64,000 bases of DNA. Source: Chitinophaga pinensis DSM 2588. GTDB lineage: Bacteria; Bacteroidota; Bacteroidia; Chitinophagales; Chitinophagaceae. Below are positions 62,459 through 64,000 of this stretch, piece by piece. Location: NCBI RefSeq assembly GCF_000024005.1, contig NC_013132.1:6876001-6940000 (forward strand). The letters run 5' to 3'. Numbering within the stretch: the first letter of the stretch is position 1; every line of letters starts with the position of its first letter. The position numbers were made by a program, and so were the translations under genes. Under the pieces are notes generated by a model that was not told the DNA's origin, did not search any database, and worked only from the letters and a program-made list of their open reading frames with translations.

Positions 62459-62541
62459 ATTTCACATATCATCCAACGACCACTCAGGTGGTACACCCGG
62501 TAAAGGGATCTGGCATTTTTACGTATTAACATTCTTCTCAC

Positions 62542-64000
62542 ATGCAAGTATTAAAATTCGGCGGAACTTCCATGGGAAGCGCCCAGTCAATAGAACAGGT
62601 ATGCAATATCATCCGTAACAAGAAACCCAACGGACGCTTTACCATTGTTGCTTCTGCCATGAGCGGCATTACTGATAAACTGATACAATGTGGTCAGCTG
62701 GCAGGACAAGGACAGGAACAATATAGAAACGTATTAGAGGAGATCGAATCCAGACACCTGGAAACTATCCGTACCCTCTTCCCTATCACCGTGCAAAGTG
62801 GGATCATCAGCCAGGTAAAAAAACGCCTGAATACCCTGGAAACGCTCTGCGATGGCATCTTCCAGGTGGGTGAACTGAGCGCAAGGTCGCTGGATAAGAT
62901 CATGAGTTTCGGAGAACTCGTATCCTCCTATCTGCTGGCGGAAAAGTTGAAGTCCGCCGGACTCAATGCCGTCTGGAAAGATAGCCGTGAACTGATCGTT
63001 ACTGATAATAACTTTGGCAATGCAGCGGTGAACTTTCTCGCTACCAATCACCAGACTGCCCAATATTACCAGCAACAGACTGCTGATTTCTTCGTACTGC
63101 CAGGTTTTGTATCTGCTACTTCTGACGGAGAAACAACTACCCTCGGTCGTGGCGGTTCTGATTATACTGCTGCCATCGTCGCTGCTGCACTCCATGCGGA
63201 AGTACTCGATATATGGACCGATGTAAGTGGTATGATGACTGCTGATCCCCGTATGGTATCACAGGCTATCCCGATCCCACACATCAGTTATGAAGAAGCG
63301 ATGGAACTCTCCCACTTCGGTGCAAAAGTTATCTATCCGCCGACCATACAACCGGTAATGGACAAACGTATCCCTATCTGGATCAAAAATACTTTTGCAC
63401 CTGATGATTATGGTACACTGATCCACTCACAGGATGGCGATGGTCGTGTATACCCGGTAACCGGTATCAGCGGCATTCAGAAAATAGCCCTGCTGACACT
63501 GGAAGGTAGCGGCATGGTGGGTATACCAGGTTTCTCCAAACGCCTGTTTGAAGCCCTGCTCAGCGAACGTGTGAACGTTATCCTTATCACACAAAGTTCC
63601 TCTGAACACTCCATCACCGTAGGTATACACGAAGCAGATATGCTGAAAGCGAAAACTGCGGTGGATAGCGAATTCTCTCAGGAGATCCTGGAAAAACGTA
63701 TCGAACCACTGATCGTGGAAAGAGATATGAGCATCGTGGCAGTAGTAGGCGATAAAATGAAAAATCACCACGGCACCAGTGGTAAACTATTTGCTGCACT
63801 GGGACGTAATGGTGTGAATATACGTGCGATCGCACAGGGTTCTACTGAAAAGAATATCTCTGTTGTGATCAATAAATCAGATGTTAAAAAAGCGCTGAAC
63901 GTGATACATGAAGCCTTCTTCGAAGAGCCACTGAAACAAGTGAATGTATTCATCGCTGGTGTGGGTAATGTAGGTGGTAAACTGCTGGAACAACTGAATC
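62542..64000 (+). CDS. thrA: Bifunctional aspartokinase/homoserine dehydrogenase (3' end cut by the window)
   Basis: The first 486 codons are present and the gene continues past the window. The aspartokinase domain (1-290) has KFGGTSMGSAQSIEQV, SFGELVSSYLL, the substrate-binding GRGGSDYTAAIVAA and DVSGMMTADPRMV; two ACT-type regulatory domains follow (about 310-455, IALLTLEGSGMVGIPG and VVGDKMKNHHGTSGKL). The frame then begins the homoserine dehydrogenase NAD motif VFIAGVGNVGGKLLEQLN, so this is a fused ThrA-type enzyme of the Thr/Met branch. It catalyses the first and third steps from aspartate. The Thr/Ile leader upstream fits threonine feedback. Confidence 0.96.
   Translation, partial: MQVLKFGGTSMGSAQSIEQVCNIIRNKKPNGRFTIVASAMSGITDKLIQCGQLAGQGQEQYRNVLEEIESRHLETIRTLFPITVQSGIISQVKKRLNTLETLCDGIFQVGELSARSLDKIMSFGELVSSYLLAEKLKSAGLNAVWKDSRELIVTDNNFGNAAVNFLATNHQTAQYYQQQTADFFVLPGFVSATSDGETTTLGRGGSDYTAAIVAAALHAEVLDIWTDVSGMMTADPRMVSQAIPIPHISYEEAMELSHFGAKVIYPPTIQPVMDKRIPIWIKNTFAPDDYGTLIHSQDGDGRVYPVTGISGIQKIALLTLEGSGMVGIPGFSKRLFEALLSERVNVILITQSSSEHSITVGIHEADMLKAKTAVDSEFSQEILEKRIEPLIVERDMSIVAVVGDKMKNHHGTSGKLFAALGRNGVNIRAIAQGSTEKNISVVINKSDVKKALNVIHEAFFEEPLKQVNVFIAGVGNVGGKLLEQLN

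Larger units (their letters stand above)
61768..62541. other. Region between hmgA and thrA
   Basis: It holds the hmgA 5' region, a stretch (about 61980-62290) with no recognised feature, and the thr leader (62295-62541). A 64-codon frame at 61773-61967 begins in the hmgA leader and is not supported. No RNA gene was recognised; a segment with GTCCGGGAAAGTCC near 61943 resembles RNase P only by chance. Confidence 0.5.

Overview
The window looks like chromosome of a Chitinophaga-type member of the Bacteroidota. The evidence is a SusC/SusD pair with a 1414-residue hybrid two-component system, many glycoside hydrolases, LytS/LytTR and AraC regulators, a fused aspartokinase/homoserine dehydrogenase, weak Shine-Dalgarno sequences and TAnnTTTG-like promoter boxes. 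I saw no rRNA or tRNA gene, CRISPR array, insertion sequence or prophage.

Layout. 1-13 kb: housekeeping and regulation, with a DUF6263 protein, catalase-peroxidase KatG, three AraC regulators, two short-chain dehydrogenases, a periplasmic cupin, a LytS/LytTR pair and an OmpW-type porin. 13.2-31.5 kb: a polysaccharide utilisation locus that reads as a beta-mannan system. Its hybrid sensor, a DUF5060/clan GH-A hydrolase and an unknown lipoprotein point right. SusC, SusD, a candidate glycan-binding lipoprotein, a GH26 mannanase and an unusual outer-membrane barrel point left. GH130 mannosyl-glucose phosphorylase, a GPH sugar symporter and a mannobiose 2-epimerase-like protein point right from the divergent promoter. 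Together they suggest surface mannan cleavage, uptake, cytoplasmic epimerisation of mannobiose to mannosyl-glucose, and phosphorolysis.

31.5-38.7 kb: two Crp/Fnr-type regulators with repeated sequences upstream, an alpha/beta hydrolase, RidA, a short-chain dehydrogenase, a deletion junction joining the 5' end of an AraC gene to the 3' part of a TonB-dependent receptor gene, and a CBS protein. 38.8-44 kb: GH105-type, GH97 and GH35 enzymes without their own SusCD. 44-48 kb: decayed gene pieces, a DUF1990 protein, a tail-fibre-like secreted protein and a coiled-coil/barrel protein. 48.2-53.5 kb: two tandem GMC oxidoreductases with a gluconate 2-dehydrogenase subunit 3-like protein, an L,D-transpeptidase and a small membrane protein. 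53.8-62 kb: HPPD and homogentisate dioxygenase (tyrosine breakdown), a TlpA thioredoxin, a TetR gene with a clear palindromic operator followed by a TetX-like flavin monooxygenase, a fatty acid desaturase and an aldo/keto reductase. 62.3-64 kb: the thr operon, whose leader encodes a Thr/Ile-rich peptide resembling E. coli ThrL, followed by thrA, which runs off the window.

Four AT-rich elements built from 7-bp units in opposing arms lie between genes (near 1.5, 12.0, 53.7 and 60.5 kb). They are the clearest repeat family here. Nothing in the window demands a wholly new system. The least explained parts are the two unknown proteins in the mannan locus, the coiled-coil/barrel plus tail-fibre pair, and the repeat family.
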